NCBI GenBank assembly: GCA_019638595.1
Contig: JAHBTJ010000004.1
Span: forward strand, 248,001 to 312,000
Reading direction: 5' to 3'
DNA length: 64,000 nucleotides
From: Chitinophagaceae bacterium
Lineage (GTDB): Bacteria > Bacteroidota > Bacteroidia > Chitinophagales > Chitinophagaceae
Within the stretch, counting starts at the first letter, position 1; each line of letters begins with the position of its first letter. Shown here one piece after another: positions 44,912-54,141 of this stretch. Made by a program: the position numbers and the translations under genes. Under the pieces are notes generated by a model, which searched no databases, was not told the DNA's origin, and was given only the letters and a program-made list of their open reading frames with translations.

Positions 44912-45907
44912 ATGAATAAAAAAATAAAAACTTCAGAAATTAAAACAGGGGTTGTAGGGCTCGGGCTGATGGGTTGCAGCATAACTACCTGCTTCCTGAT
45001 GGCAGGGCACCCGGTTATAGCGGTGGCTGGCATTCCGGCCGATATGCTGCTCGCTAAAAAGCGTATAACGGCACACCTTAAACGATCTCAGAAAGAAAAG
45101 CTCATTCAACACCCTCCGTCTCACTATCTCCGCAACCTTACCCTTACGGAAGATTACGCTGAGCTAAAAGGCTGCAGGCTGGTGGTGGAATGTACGCTTG
45201 AGAACATAGAGATAAAAAAACAGGTATACCATAAAATTGAATCGGTGATAGACAGGAAAGCGCTGATGACAAGCAATACTTCGGCTATACCCATCAGCCT
45301 TTTGCAGGAGCACGTGCTTTATCCAGAACGTTTTTTAGGATTGCACTGGGCGGAGCCGTCGCACACCACCCGTTTCCTTGAGATCATTTGCGGAAAAAAA
45401 ACAAATATTAAAAACGGGGAGTTTTTATACGATCTGTCGCACCACTGGGGTAAGGAACCTACCCTTGTGCGCAAGGACATCAGGGGCTTTATTACCAACC
45501 GCCTGATGTATGCCATGTACCGGGAGGCGATATACCTTGTAGAGAACGGGTATGCTACGGTGGAGGATGTAGACAGGGCCTGCCGTAATAATGCCGGTTA
45601 CTGGATGACCCTGGTAGGGGTTTTTCGCTGGATGGATCTTACCGGAGTGCCTGCATATCACACGGTAATGAAAGATCTTTTTCCCACTTTGAACAACAGT
45701 ACCGCTGTTCCGCAGTTGATTGATGATATTGTAAAAAAAGGAGGCAGAGGTGTAGCCAATGCGCATGGATTTCATTCCTATACGCCAGAAGAAGCCAGGC
45801 TATGGGAAGAAACCTTTACGGCTTTCAGTTATGAAATAAGGAAGCTGGCGTTGAAATACCCCGAAGACGTGGTAAAAAGAAAATTAAAAGTGAAACGCAA
45901 AAAATAA
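44912..45907 (+). CDS. 3-hydroxyacyl-CoA dehydrogenase-family protein (L-gulonate 3-dehydrogenase-like)
   Basis: A 331-residue protein of the 3-hydroxyacyl-CoA dehydrogenase superfamily. Rossmann motif VGLGLMGCSITTCFLMAG, then LTLTEDYAELKGCRLVVECT, NTSAIPISLL, FLGLHWAEPSHTTRFLEII (catalytic His in GLHW) and GFITNRLMYAMYREAI with VEDVDRACRN. The size and single-domain layout fit the lambda-crystallin/L-gulonate dehydrogenase/carnitine dehydrogenase branch as well as hydroxybutyryl-CoA dehydrogenase, so a hydroxy-acid substrate is plausible. It sits 35 bp after the SDR and 6 bp before the dipeptidase; the three are certainly one operon. Confidence 0.83.
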   Translation: MNKKIKTSEIKTGVVGLGLMGCSITTCFLMAGHPVIAVAGIPADMLLAKKRITAHLKRSQKEKLIQHPPSHYLRNLTLTEDYAELKGCRLVVECTLENIEIKKQVYHKIESVIDRKALMTSNTSAIPISLLQEHVLYPERFLGLHWAEPSHTTRFLEIICGKKTNIKNGEFLYDLSHHWGKEPTLVRKDIRGFITNRLMYAMYREAIYLVENGYATVEDVDRACRNNAGYWMTLVGVFRWMDLTGVPAYHTVMKDLFPTLNNSTAVPQLIDDIVKKGGRGVANAHGFHSYTPEEARLWEETFTAFSYEIRKLALKYPEDVVKRKLKVKRKK

Positions 45908-45913
45908 AAAGCT

Positions 45914-46990
45914 ATGCTGATCATAGATGCGCACCTGGATTTAAGCATGAACGCGCTGGAATGGAACCGGGATTTGAGACTACCTGTAAAGGATATACGA
46001 AAACGTGAAGAGGGACTAACGGATAAGCCTGACCGGGCAAAGGGAACGGTATCGCTTCCTGAGCTTCGGAAAGGAAAGATCGGGCTGGTGGTAGCTACCA
46101 TGATAGCGCGGTATGTAGCTCCCGACAGCACGCTTCCGGGCTGGCATTCGCCGCACCAGGCCTGGGCTCAAACACAAGGACAACGTTCGTGGTATGAGGC
46201 TATGGAAGATGTAGGTGAAATGATACAGATCACCAACAGGCAACAGCTCCGGGATCATGTACAACTATGGAATAATGAAAGTATCCCTGATGCAAAGAAA
46301 CCTGTAGGCTATATCCTGAGTCTGGAAGGGGCAGATTCCCTGGTTAATTTAACGTACCTCGAAAAATCTTATCGCTATGGCCTGCGTGCGCTGGGGCCCG
46401 CTCATTACGGCCCGGGCAGGTACGCACCGGGAACAGGGATGGAAGGCCCGTTAACCGCCCCGGGCATAGAGCTAATTAAAGCCATGGATGAACTGAATAT
46501 GATACTGGATGTAACACACTTAACCGACGAAGGCTTCAGGCAGGCAACAGATATGTATAAAGGTCCTGTATGGGCCAGTCATCACAATTGCCGGGCGCTG
46601 GTGGATTACCAACGGCAGTTGACAGATGAGCAGATCAAAATATTAATTGAACGGGGAGCCGTAATAGGCGGCGTGCTGGATGCCTGGATGCTGAAGCCGG
46701 GCTGGATACGGGGAAAGAACGATCCGGTAAAAGACAATATAACGCTTGAGCTGCTGATAGACCATTACGATCATATTTGCCAGATTGCCGGTAACTCCAG
46801 CCACATCGCTATCGGCAGCGATCTCGACGGGATGTTTGGCAAGGAACAATCACCGTTCGATGTAGAAACGATCGCCGATCTGCAAAAGCTGAAGGAGCTA
46901 CTGGCAAAACGGGGATACAGTGAAGACGATACCCGGAAAATATTCCACGGCAACTGGCTGGCGTTCCTCGAAAAAGCATGGAGCATGTAA
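45914..46990 (+). CDS. Membrane dipeptidase (peptidase M19)
   Basis: A 358-residue zinc peptidase of the M19/renal dipeptidase family, which cleaves dipeptides, often with a D-residue at the second position. Binuclear metal site: IDAHLDL (His-x-Asp), LSLEGADS (Glu), DVTHLT, ASHHNCRAL (His) and GSDLDGM (Asp). There is no signal peptide, so it is likely cytoplasmic. It starts 6 bp after the previous stop. With the SDR and the hydroxyacid dehydrogenase next to it, it may release an amino acid or hydroxy-acid from a peptide-like or lactam substrate; this is inference. Confidence 0.9.
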   Translation: MLIIDAHLDLSMNALEWNRDLRLPVKDIRKREEGLTDKPDRAKGTVSLPELRKGKIGLVVATMIARYVAPDSTLPGWHSPHQAWAQTQGQRSWYEAMEDVGEMIQITNRQQLRDHVQLWNNESIPDAKKPVGYILSLEGADSLVNLTYLEKSYRYGLRALGPAHYGPGRYAPGTGMEGPLTAPGIELIKAMDELNMILDVTHLTDEGFRQATDMYKGPVWASHHNCRALVDYQRQLTDEQIKILIERGAVIGGVLDAWMLKPGWIRGKNDPVKDNITLELLIDHYDHICQIAGNSSHIAIGSDLDGMFGKEQSPFDVETIADLQKLKELLAKRGYSEDDTRKIFHGNWLAFLEKAWSM

Positions 46991-47042
46991 TACGATCAGG
47001 ACTTATCATGCCTGTAAAAAAAGAGTAACCTTGAGGATACGC

Positions 47043-47067
47043 ACTTTTGTTCAGCCGGAACAAAAGT
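47043..47067. repeat. Perfect 10-bp inverted repeat after the dipeptidase gene
   Basis: ACTTTTGTTC (47043-47052) with GAACAAAAGT (47058-47067) and a 5-nt loop. No T-run follows directly, but T-rich sequence appears near 47145-47160. It lies in the convergent gap between the dipeptidase and a small membrane-protein gene and may end the rightward transcript. Confidence 0.5.
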
Positions 47068-47141
47068 CAATTAGCAATACTGTTGATGTTTTATTCTTCA
47101 GCCGGCATAGCAGAAAACCAGCGTTTGGCTGTAGTTCCGGC

Positions 47142-47537
47142 TTAATCTTTATTTTTATTTGAGGCAAAAATATAACCCAGTATAGCAGTCAATACCGGAA
47201 GTAAAAGGTTTAATAATATCATTTGAGAGATTTGAATCGTAAAATCCCGATAATTCTTTTTTTCCTCTTGAATTATCCTGACAAGCTCAATTTTTTTAGT
47301 ATAAGTGCTATCAGAAATATTAGTATCAGTTGGGATTTGTATGATACTTGTTGCATCAAATTGTTTTATGAATAGGAAAACTACAAGTAGAATTATAAAA
47401 CCTGAAATTATAAAAAGAACAAATTTTGATAAATGGAAACCAATCATCGGAAGGGAGGGTTCTTTTACATCAGGGCTTTCAGGAACTTCGACAACAACTG
47501 CCGGAAGACTTTGCGGATTGCTTATAGGATTGCTCAT
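47142..47537 (-). CDS. Two-helix membrane protein (131 aa)
   Basis: A 131-residue protein with a polar, Pro/Val/Glu-rich N-terminus (about 1-34), a first membrane helix (about 38-58), a hydrophilic stretch of about 45 residues with charged heptad-like text (IELVRIIQEEKKNYRDF), and a second helix (about 103-123) before the tail SNKNKD. This hairpin with a periplasmic coiled segment suggests a small membrane assembly, but I recognise no family. Upstream of it is a separate gene's terminator, so it has its own promoter. It seems unrelated to its neighbours. Confidence 0.65.
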   Translation of the reverse strand: MSNPISNPQSLPAVVVEVPESPDVKEPSLPMIGFHLSKFVLFIISGFIILLVVFLFIKQFDATSIIQIPTDTNISDSTYTKKIELVRIIQEEKKNYRDFTIQISQMILLNLLLPVLTAILGYIFASNKNKD

Positions 47538-47577
47538 TGCATGACTTATGTTTGGTGAATTAATTTCTATTTGAATT

Positions 47578-47624
47578 AAAAAATCCGCAGAATTTACAGC
47601 AACATAACTCTGTTCATTCTGCGG
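47578..47624 (-). terminator. Intrinsic terminator of the 74-aa gene
   Basis: CCGCAGAAT (47585-47593) pairs perfectly with ATTCTGCGG (47616-47624), 22-nt loop, and TTTTTTAAT follows on the minus strand. It lies 49 bp past the stop of the gene at 47674. Confidence 0.7.
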
Positions 47625-47673
47625 ACTCGTAATTTTAGATATGTATTAATTTAATTCCAGGTTAGACCAACTT

Positions 47674-47898
47674 TTATCCTTGCGATTTAGCCATTTCTAA
47701 AGTTGGCATTACAATTTTTTTTGCATCTTCACCTTTCTCGTCAGTCGAAATAAGAACGCGTCCCTTTTTCACTTCGCCTACAGCCCACTTTAATAAAGTA
47801 AGTGCATCACTTGTTAACTGCGATGCTTTGTCTATTCCTGTGTCTTTTTTTAAACCTTCAATGAATTTTTCATCAACGGTAAGTCTGATTTCTGCCAT
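47674..47898 (-). CDS. Small conserved-looking protein (74 aa)
   Basis: A 74-residue protein starting MAEIRLTVDEKFIEGLKKD, then DKASQLTSDALTLLKWAVGE and GRVLISTDEKGEDAKKIV. The order (a short beta strand, two helices, then a beta-turn) recalls ribbon-helix-helix-like or type-II antitoxin-like proteins, although no toxin partner is next to it. I have seen similar short proteins in Bacteroidota but know no function. ATG 47898 is preferred because the upstream 21 codons (to 47961) read as an unrelated hydrophobic start. It is not clearly linked to neighbours. Confidence 0.65.
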   Translation of the reverse strand: MAEIRLTVDEKFIEGLKKDTGIDKASQLTSDALTLLKWAVGEVKKGRVLISTDEKGEDAKKIVMPTLEMAKSQG

Positions 47899-48044
47899 AA
47901 TTTTAAATTTGCAAATGCAATATAGGATAAAAAATGGATAATTCATCCAAAAAATATCCAATTTTTTTCCACTTTTGAAGATGACTGTTTGTCAAAGAGT
48001 TATAGCCAATAATTGGCTTAACCTGTAGTGAATACTAAAATCGG

Positions 48045-49319
48045 TCATATTACAAAGCCATCGGGCAATATAGCTCCCTTCTTCACTACCACAATGCCAT
48101 CTTTGATCGTATACAGGGGATGATCGGAATCCGCCAGGTGGCTTCCTCCGTTGATACGTACATCATTACCTATACGGCAGTTTTTGTCTATAATGGCGTT
48201 CCGTATATAACAGCGCTCACCAATGCCTATTTTGGGTAGGCCACGTTGCGAGGCATTGTTCATATCTTCCAGCGTTTCATAAAAATCGCAGCCCATTATA
48301 TAGGTGCTTACAACGGTTGATCCATAGCCTATGCGGGTACGGATGCCCGTTACACTTTTTTCAATACGCGATGCGTTGATAATACAACCTTCGGCAATGA
48401 TCGTTCTTTCAAGCGTGGTACCGCTTATTTTAGCGGGAGGCAGCATGCGCGCCCTGGTATAAATGGTTTGCGAACTGTCGAAAAGATTGAACGGCGGAAT
48501 GTCATCTGTTAAAGCAAGGTTGGCTTCAAAAAATGAGTATATATTCCCGATATCGGTCCAGTAACCATCGTATTGATAGCTCACCACTTTGTGCTTGCTG
48601 ATAGATCCCGGGATAATTTCCTTTCCAAAATCAGTGGCATCCTTATTAACGTCCAGCAGCATATCAAACAAAAGCTTCCTGTTGAATATGTAAATACCCA
48701 TTGATGCCAGGTATATTCTGCCGGCATTGCGCATTTCATCGCCTGTGTCGCTGGTCCAATCGGGTAACAGCTCTTTTTTAGGCTTTTCTATAAAAGAGGT
48801 GATATACTGTTCCTCATCCGCTTTAAGAATGCCAAATTCCGGGGCTTCTCTCGATGCAACCGGTATGGTGGCTATGGATATATCGGCTTCTTTATTGATA
48901 TGATTGTCCAGCATTTTGCTGAAATCCATCTGGTACAACTGGTCGCCGGAAAGGATCAGCACATAATCAAACTCCTGTTGCTGCAAGTGCCTGAGCGATT
49001 GCCTTACGGCATCGGCCGTGCCCTGGAACCAGCCCTGGTTATCGGGAGTTTGTTCAGCCGCAATAATATCTACAAAAGCTTTGCTGAACGTGCTGAAGTG
49101 ATAGGTGTTTTTTATGTGTTTGTTGAGCGATGCGGAGTTGAACTGGGTGAGCACATACATGCGCCCGATATCTGAATTCAAACAATTGGAAATAGGAATA
49201 TCAACCAGCCTGTATTTACCGGCAATTGGCACAGCAGGCTTACTACGGGTAGCAGTTAGTGGTGAAAGACGCGTTCCGGCGCCACCCCCTAATATAACAG
49301 CAATCACACTTTTTTTCAT
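48045..49319 (-). CDS. glgC: Glucose-1-phosphate adenylyltransferase
   Basis: A 424-residue enzyme that makes ADP-glucose for glycogen. Nucleotidyltransferase signature GGGAGTRLSPLTATRSKPAV; VDIPISNCLNSD; FYWFQGTADAVRQ-like region (here NQGWFQGTADAVRQS); the catalytic PNQG-type and EKPK motif (FIEKPKKELLPD); then the C-terminal left-handed helix (PAKISGTTLERTIIAEGC, then IRNAIIDKNCRI). Length is standard. It lies 37 bp after the glgA stop on the same strand, one operon. Activity is normally allosteric; whether it uses fructose 1,6-bisphosphate or another activator cannot be told. Confidence 0.93.
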   Translation of the reverse strand: MKKSVIAVILGGGAGTRLSPLTATRSKPAVPIAGKYRLVDIPISNCLNSDIGRMYVLTQFNSASLNKHIKNTYHFSTFSKAFVDIIAAEQTPDNQGWFQGTADAVRQSLRHLQQQEFDYVLILSGDQLYQMDFSKMLDNHINKEADISIATIPVASREAPEFGILKADEEQYITSFIEKPKKELLPDWTSDTGDEMRNAGRIYLASMGIYIFNRKLLFDMLLDVNKDATDFGKEIIPGSISKHKVVSYQYDGYWTDIGNIYSFFEANLALTDDIPPFNLFDSSQTIYTRARMLPPAKISGTTLERTIIAEGCIINASRIEKSVTGIRTRIGYGSTVVSTYIMGCDFYETLEDMNNASQRGLPKIGIGERCYIRNAIIDKNCRIGNDVRINGGSHLADSDHPLYTIKDGIVVVKKGAILPDGFVI

Positions 49320-49356
49320 TGCAAACTTGTTTGGTGAATTAATATTGGGTTTTTGA

Positions 49357-50805
49357 TTATTCCGGTAATGATTCCGTAACCGGTTCCTTATGTCGCATTT
49401 CTTCGTATAAGCTGATGTACTGCAGCACGCTGCTTTGCCAGCTAAAGTCGAGCAGCATCATTCTTTCACGGATCTCAGCCATTCTTTCGCTGTCGTTGTA
49501 TAAATCCACCGCTCTCCATATACCCTGCGTTATATCTCCCACCGCGGCCCAGTTATATACAATACCATATCCGTTCTTTTCTCCATAATCTATAACGGTG
49601 TCTCTCAACCCTCCGGTTCGCCTTACCATCGGCACCGTGCCATAACGCATAGCATACATCTGGTTCAATCCGCAAGGCTCTACCCTGCTGGGCATCAGTA
49701 AAAAATCAGCGCCCGCGTACATCAGGTGGCTCAGTGCTTCATTGTAGCCAATGTATACACTATAGTCTTTTTGCGCCAGTCTTTGTAAGGAGTTTAACTG
49801 GGCTTCTACTTCGGGGAAACCACTTCCCAGTATAAGAAAGTTCATCTTCCTTCCTATATAATAAAAGCTGTCGCTGATGGCAGCGGGTAATATGTCTGCC
49901 CCCTTCTCTCCCACCAGTCGCCCTATAAAAACGATCAACGGTTTGTTTACATCCAGGTCAAAAGTATCGCACAGCTTTTTTTTGCTTTTTGCTTTGCCTT
50001 CGGCTGCCGTTTTAACCGTAAAATGATCTTCAAAATAGCTGTCTGTTGCCGGATCCCATACATCCACGTCAATGCCGTTCAATATGCCGCTGCATTTGCC
50101 ACGCTCATATTCTAACAGGTCTTCCAGCCCGTTCGACGACTGTCTCATTTCTTCCAGGTAACTCTTGCTTACAGTAGTAACTTTCCAGGCGCACTTTATG
50201 CCAGATGCCAGCGGATTAATGGCTCCCTTCCAGTCCAGCAGCCCCCACTTCCAGCTATCCCAGGGTGGCAGCAGGTAACTTTTATCCCAGCCCATTGTGC
50301 CCTGGTATTGCGCGTTGTGAATGGTAAGTACCGTTGGTATGCTATGCAGGTGCTGGTATTTGTAACAATGTTTGATGATGAAGGGGATCAGACCGGTATG
50401 ATGATCGTGCACATGTATCACATCGGGCTTGTGCACCCATACCGATATCCAGTCTACCACACTTACCTGGAAGGCTGTGAACCTTTCGGTATCGTCATCA
50501 TATCCATACACTTTTTCGCGGTCCAGCAGTCCGTTTATATCTACCAGGTATAAGTCAAAGCCCAGCTTATTGGTTTGTTCTTTAATGATGGTATAGTCGA
50601 ACCAGTAATCGCCTATATTGGTTCTGCCTTTGTGCACCACATCCCATGCGTTGTTCATGAGAAATTTGGTTTTGTACATAGGCATTACCACTTTTGCAAT
50701 ATGGCCGAGCTCGTTTTGGTATTTAGGTAAAGCGCCAACCACATCGCCCAGGCCGCCGGCTTTGGCTACCGGGTAACATTCGGCACTTACGTGAATAATC
50801 TCCAT
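49357..50805 (-). CDS. glgA: Glycogen (starch) synthase, GT5
   Basis: A 482-residue glycosyltransferase that extends glycogen from ADP-glucose. N-terminal KxGGL motif: AKAGGLGDVVGALPK; then HVHDHHTGLIP; the C-terminal part has the active-site Glu in SRVEPCGLNQMYAMRYG followed by RRTGGLRDTV. Length fits GlgA. It leads an operon with glgC, so both committed steps of glycogen synthesis are together. The sugar transporters and a ROK kinase upstream are the likely supply line. Nothing unusual apart from a C-terminal tail rich in acidic and Pro residues. Confidence 0.93.
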   Translation of the reverse strand: MEIIHVSAECYPVAKAGGLGDVVGALPKYQNELGHIAKVVMPMYKTKFLMNNAWDVVHKGRTNIGDYWFDYTIIKEQTNKLGFDLYLVDINGLLDREKVYGYDDDTERFTAFQVSVVDWISVWVHKPDVIHVHDHHTGLIPFIIKHCYKYQHLHSIPTVLTIHNAQYQGTMGWDKSYLLPPWDSWKWGLLDWKGAINPLASGIKCAWKVTTVSKSYLEEMRQSSNGLEDLLEYERGKCSGILNGIDVDVWDPATDSYFEDHFTVKTAAEGKAKSKKKLCDTFDLDVNKPLIVFIGRLVGEKGADILPAAISDSFYYIGRKMNFLILGSGFPEVEAQLNSLQRLAQKDYSVYIGYNEALSHLMYAGADFLLMPSRVEPCGLNQMYAMRYGTVPMVRRTGGLRDTVIDYGEKNGYGIVYNWAAVGDITQGIWRAVDLYNDSERMAEIRERMMLLDFSWQSSVLQYISLYEEMRHKEPVTESLPE

Positions 50806-50962
50806 TCGTTTTTAATTGAGTGAGCAGTTCGTTGCTTGAATATAGGAAGGTTTTTGATTTATACAATCAGAATAAAAAAATATATTACAACCAATAAAAA
50901 GATCAGTATAAAAACAGACTCATTACTGACCTTCAAAAATTTTACTTTCCCGGTAAGTGTTG

Positions 50963-52303
50963 CTATGCATATTTGCCAACTTTAAATCCTTTTATTCCAA
51001 AGTACAGTATATACAGGTATCCCGGTATCATGATCCAGTAAGAATGTTGAGCTGCAGAGGCGCGGGCTGTTACTTCAGACACGCCTTGCGCTACCGCTGC
51101 ATGTGTAGAGCTATCAACCATTGAACCGTAAATTAAGGGCAATATAGCGCCGCCAACAAAAGCCATCACCATAATGCCGGATCCGAGCTTGGTATATTTG
51201 CCCAGCCCATGAATAGCCAGCGGAAACAACGCGGGAAATAACAGGGAGTTTGCCAATCCCAGCAGGGCTATGAACAATACTGATGTAAATCCGCTTGTAA
51301 GCAATGCCATCGAAGTAAAAACAACTCCCATAACAGAGAATATCTTTAAGCTCATTTCCTGCGATATGAGCTTTGGTATGGCGAATATGCCTATGATATA
51401 ACCTGCCAGCATACATACCAGTGTTGCAGAAGTAAAGAACTTGGCTTTGGTCATTTCAATACCCAAAGCATGCCCGTAGCTGATAATAGTATCGCCCGAC
51501 ATTACCTCAACTCCTACGTACAAAAACATAGCCAGCGCGCCCAGGAACAAATGAGGGTATTTGAATATGCTATCGCCTGCTTTGCCATCTTCAGCTTTAC
51601 CGGAATCATCTTTAATATCGGGCAGGGAAGAAAAATATACAGCCACAGCCAGTATTACCAGCACAATTGTAATAATAATATAGGGGTTGATGACCCTGGC
51701 AGCCAGTTGATCAAGCTCTACGGCCTTAGCGGCATCATCCAGCGTTTTTAATTTCGCTGTAAACGCGTCTGCATCCTTGAGCGCTATAAAGCCAAATACA
51801 ACGCTTGCTATAATACCCGCCAGCTTATTGCAGATGCCCATAATGCTGATCCGGGATGCCGCGCTTTCAATGGGGCCAATAATAGATATGTATGGATTAG
51901 AAGCGGTTTGAAGAATAGCCAATCCTGTACCTATAATAAAGAGCCCGAATAAAAACAAGTTGTAGTTACGGGTTTGGGCGGCAGGAATAAAGATGAGTGC
52001 CCCTATTGCCATAATGAGCAATCCTAATGACATTCCCTTTTTATAACCGGTTTTCTTTAAAACGAACGAAGAAGGTATGGACATTATGAAATAAGCTATG
52101 AAAAATGCGGTAGCTACCAAAAACGATTGCGTATCTGATTTCAGCTCGCAGGCTATTTTCAGGTAAGGGATCAAAATGCCATTGATCCAGGTTACAAAAC
52201 CAAAAATAAAAAACAGGGCTCCGATAATAATGATAGAAGAGAGATAGCTCTTTTGTTGCTGTTGTTTTGGTTCGAGTTGCGTAAGGAGATCAGAATTAGA
52301 CAT
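50963..52303 (-). CDS. Sugar MFS transporter (FucP/glucose-galactose type), leftward
   Basis: A 446-residue major facilitator protein with 12 helices. It begins after a polar N-terminus with IIGALFFIFGFVTWINGILI, the FucP-branch signature (NG after the first helix), and has GTGLAILQTASNPYISIIGP in the middle, typical of the fucose/glucose:H+ symporter family. ATG 52303 (MSNSDLLTQ) is chosen; the frame reaches 52336. It is divergent from a second MFS gene with a shared 139-bp control region. It probably brings in a hexose for the glycolytic and glycogen genes nearby; substrate is uncertain. Confidence 0.9.
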   Translation of the reverse strand: MSNSDLLTQLEPKQQQQKSYLSSIIIIGALFFIFGFVTWINGILIPYLKIACELKSDTQSFLVATAFFIAYFIMSIPSSFVLKKTGYKKGMSLGLLIMAIGALIFIPAAQTRNYNLFLFGLFIIGTGLAILQTASNPYISIIGPIESAASRISIMGICNKLAGIIASVVFGFIALKDADAFTAKLKTLDDAAKAVELDQLAARVINPYIIITIVLVILAVAVYFSSLPDIKDDSGKAEDGKAGDSIFKYPHLFLGALAMFLYVGVEVMSGDTIISYGHALGIEMTKAKFFTSATLVCMLAGYIIGIFAIPKLISQEMSLKIFSVMGVVFTSMALLTSGFTSVLFIALLGLANSLLFPALFPLAIHGLGKYTKLGSGIMVMAFVGGAILPLIYGSMVDSSTHAAVAQGVSEVTARASAAQHSYWIMIPGYLYILYFGIKGFKVGKYA

Positions 52304-52372
52304 ACTGGTATAAAATTTCCCGAACTTAATAAACAATTCTGGTAATACCGGTTTGTTTTTTATTTTTTTTGC

Positions 52373-52384
52373 TGCAAACGATTG
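52373..52384 (+). promoter_or_regulatory. LacI-type half-site in the MFS-MFS intergenic region
   Basis: TGCAAACGATTG. Its first 8 bases equal those of the operators at 34423 and 34445 (TGCAAACG). It lies midway between the two divergent MFS starts (52303 and 52443). A single copy of a short motif, so the support is weak. Confidence 0.35.
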
Positions 52385-52442
52385 TTATGCTTTAATTTCA
52401 CCGGCACTTTATATTTTTACAATTCACCTAACTAAACTAACG

Positions 52443-54098
52443 ATGTCGCAAACCAAGAAGCCTACTAATACGGGTGCTTTAGGTACCCTGGTAATTGTGT
52501 TTTTCTTTTGGGGATTTATTGCTGCAGGTAACGGGATATTCATTCCTTTTTGCAAGCACTACTTTCAGTTAGACCAGTTTCAGAGCCAGTTGATTGACTT
52601 TGCTTTTTACGGGGCATATTATGTGGGCGCACTGGGCTTGTTTGTGGCTTCTGCCGTAAAAAACAAAGATATCATGAACCACTGGGGCATGAAAACAGGG
52701 ATCATATACGGCTTGCTTACCAGCGCGGTTGGTGCGGCACTGATGCTCGTATCTTTTAATTTCAGCGGGTTTGCCGGTATACTGGTTTCCCTGTTCATAA
52801 TAGGTCTTGGGTTTTCGCTGCAGCAAACTTCCGCCAACCCTTTTGCTATTGCGCTGGGCGATCCTTCAACGGGTTCTCACAGGTTAAACCTTACAGGAGG
52901 CGTTAATTCCTTTGGCACAATGATAGGTCCTATCATCGTAGCTATTATTCTTTTTGGACATGCCGCTAAAAGCGATGCGGATATTGCCAACGCCAGTATA
53001 ACTTCTATGAACTCCCTGTATATTGGCGTGGGCGCATTATTTATTCTTTCGGCGCTTTTATTCAGGGTAAGTAAAAAATTACCGAACGTAAAAGAAGAGG
53101 ATAGCTTTGAGCCGGCGCCTAAAGCCATGTGGCTGCTGATTTTTATCAGCATTGTAATGGCAGTTGTATTCGGGATCATTTTTGCAAGCTACCGTGGGTT
53201 GCAGGTTAACGAAAAGCTGTCGCCCGAAGTAAGCTTAAGGAACATGTGGCTGCTGGTGGCGGGGCTGGTAATTATGATCGCAAGTTTTTTTGGAGCCAAC
53301 GCCAGCGCTCAAAAAAATGCGGCCGGCTGGGGCGCCATGAAATATCCCCAACTGGTATTAGGCATGCTTGCCATATTCATGTATGTAGGTGTGGAAGTAA
53401 CGATACAAAGCAACCTGGGGGAACTTTTAAAAACAGAAGCTTTCGGGGGATACAGCGAAAACGACCTGGCTCCTTTTATATCGCTTTACTGGGGAAGCCT
53501 GATGATTGGCCGCTGGACGGGCGCCATTACGGTGTTTAACCCTACAAAGTCAATGCGTACCATTTTATGGATACTGGTTCCTTATATAGCTTTTGGGATC
53601 ACCATAGCGGTGAACCTTATTGCAGGCAATGATTTTACTCCGTTATACGGATACGCGGCTGTAATTGTATTTCAAATAGCCGGTTTTTTCCTGGGTAAGG
53701 AAAAACCCACGGAAACGTTAATGATATTTGGAGGATTGGGTATTGCGGCGATGCTGATAGGATTGTTTGCAACGGGTAAGATAGCTACCTACGCTTTTTT
53801 GAGCGGCGGGTTGTTTTGTTCCATTATGTGGCCAAGCATTTTCAGTCTTGCCATTGCAGGCTTAGGAAAGTATACGGCCCAGGGATCCGCCTTCCTGGTT
53901 ATGATGATATTAGGCGGAGCGATCATCCCCCCTTTACAGGGTAAGCTCGCGGATATACCCGCTATAGGAATTCATCATTCTTATTGGATCCCGGTATTAT
54001 GTTTTGCTTATCTTGCGTTTTATGCCATCAGGGTAAAATCTGTCCTGAAATCGCAGGGCATTGATTTTAACGCGCTGGAAGGCGGTGGCGGACATTGA
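52443..54098 (+). CDS. Sugar MFS transporter (FucP-like), rightward
   Basis: A 551-residue transporter of the FucP/glucose MFS branch, longer than usual (about 420-450). Start [15 protein letters not shown], first helix [19 protein letters not shown] with the NG signature, then [20 protein letters not shown]. The extra length lies in a loop at about 235-310 and additional helices. ATG 52443 is chosen; the frame reaches 52353 with a non-native hydrophobic extension. The ROK kinase gene follows 43 bp later, so transporter and kinase are co-transcribed: uptake and phosphorylation of the same sugar is a sound inference. Confidence 0.88.
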   Translation: MSQTKKPTNTGALGTLVIVFFFWGFIAAGNGIFIPFCKHYFQLDQFQSQLIDFAFYGAYYVGALGLFVASAVKNKDIMNHWGMKTGIIYGLLTSAVGAALMLVSFNFSGFAGILVSLFIIGLGFSLQQTSANPFAIALGDPSTGSHRLNLTGGVNSFGTMIGPIIVAIILFGHAAKSDADIANASITSMNSLYIGVGALFILSALLFRVSKKLPNVKEEDSFEPAPKAMWLLIFISIVMAVVFGIIFASYRGLQVNEKLSPEVSLRNMWLLVAGLVIMIASFFGANASAQKNAAGWGAMKYPQLVLGMLAIFMYVGVEVTIQSNLGELLKTEAFGGYSENDLAPFISLYWGSLMIGRWTGAITVFNPTKSMRTILWILVPYIAFGITIAVNLIAGNDFTPLYGYAAVIVFQIAGFFLGKEKPTETLMIFGGLGIAAMLIGLFATGKIATYAFLSGGLFCSIMWPSIFSLAIAGLGKYTAQGSAFLVMMILGGAIIPPLQGKLADIPAIGIHHSYWIPVLCFAYLAFYAIRVKSVLKSQGIDFNALEGGGGH

Positions 54099-54141
54099 TT
54101 GATTCAGGCTCTAAAAAACAAATAAAAGCAACATACAGTAT

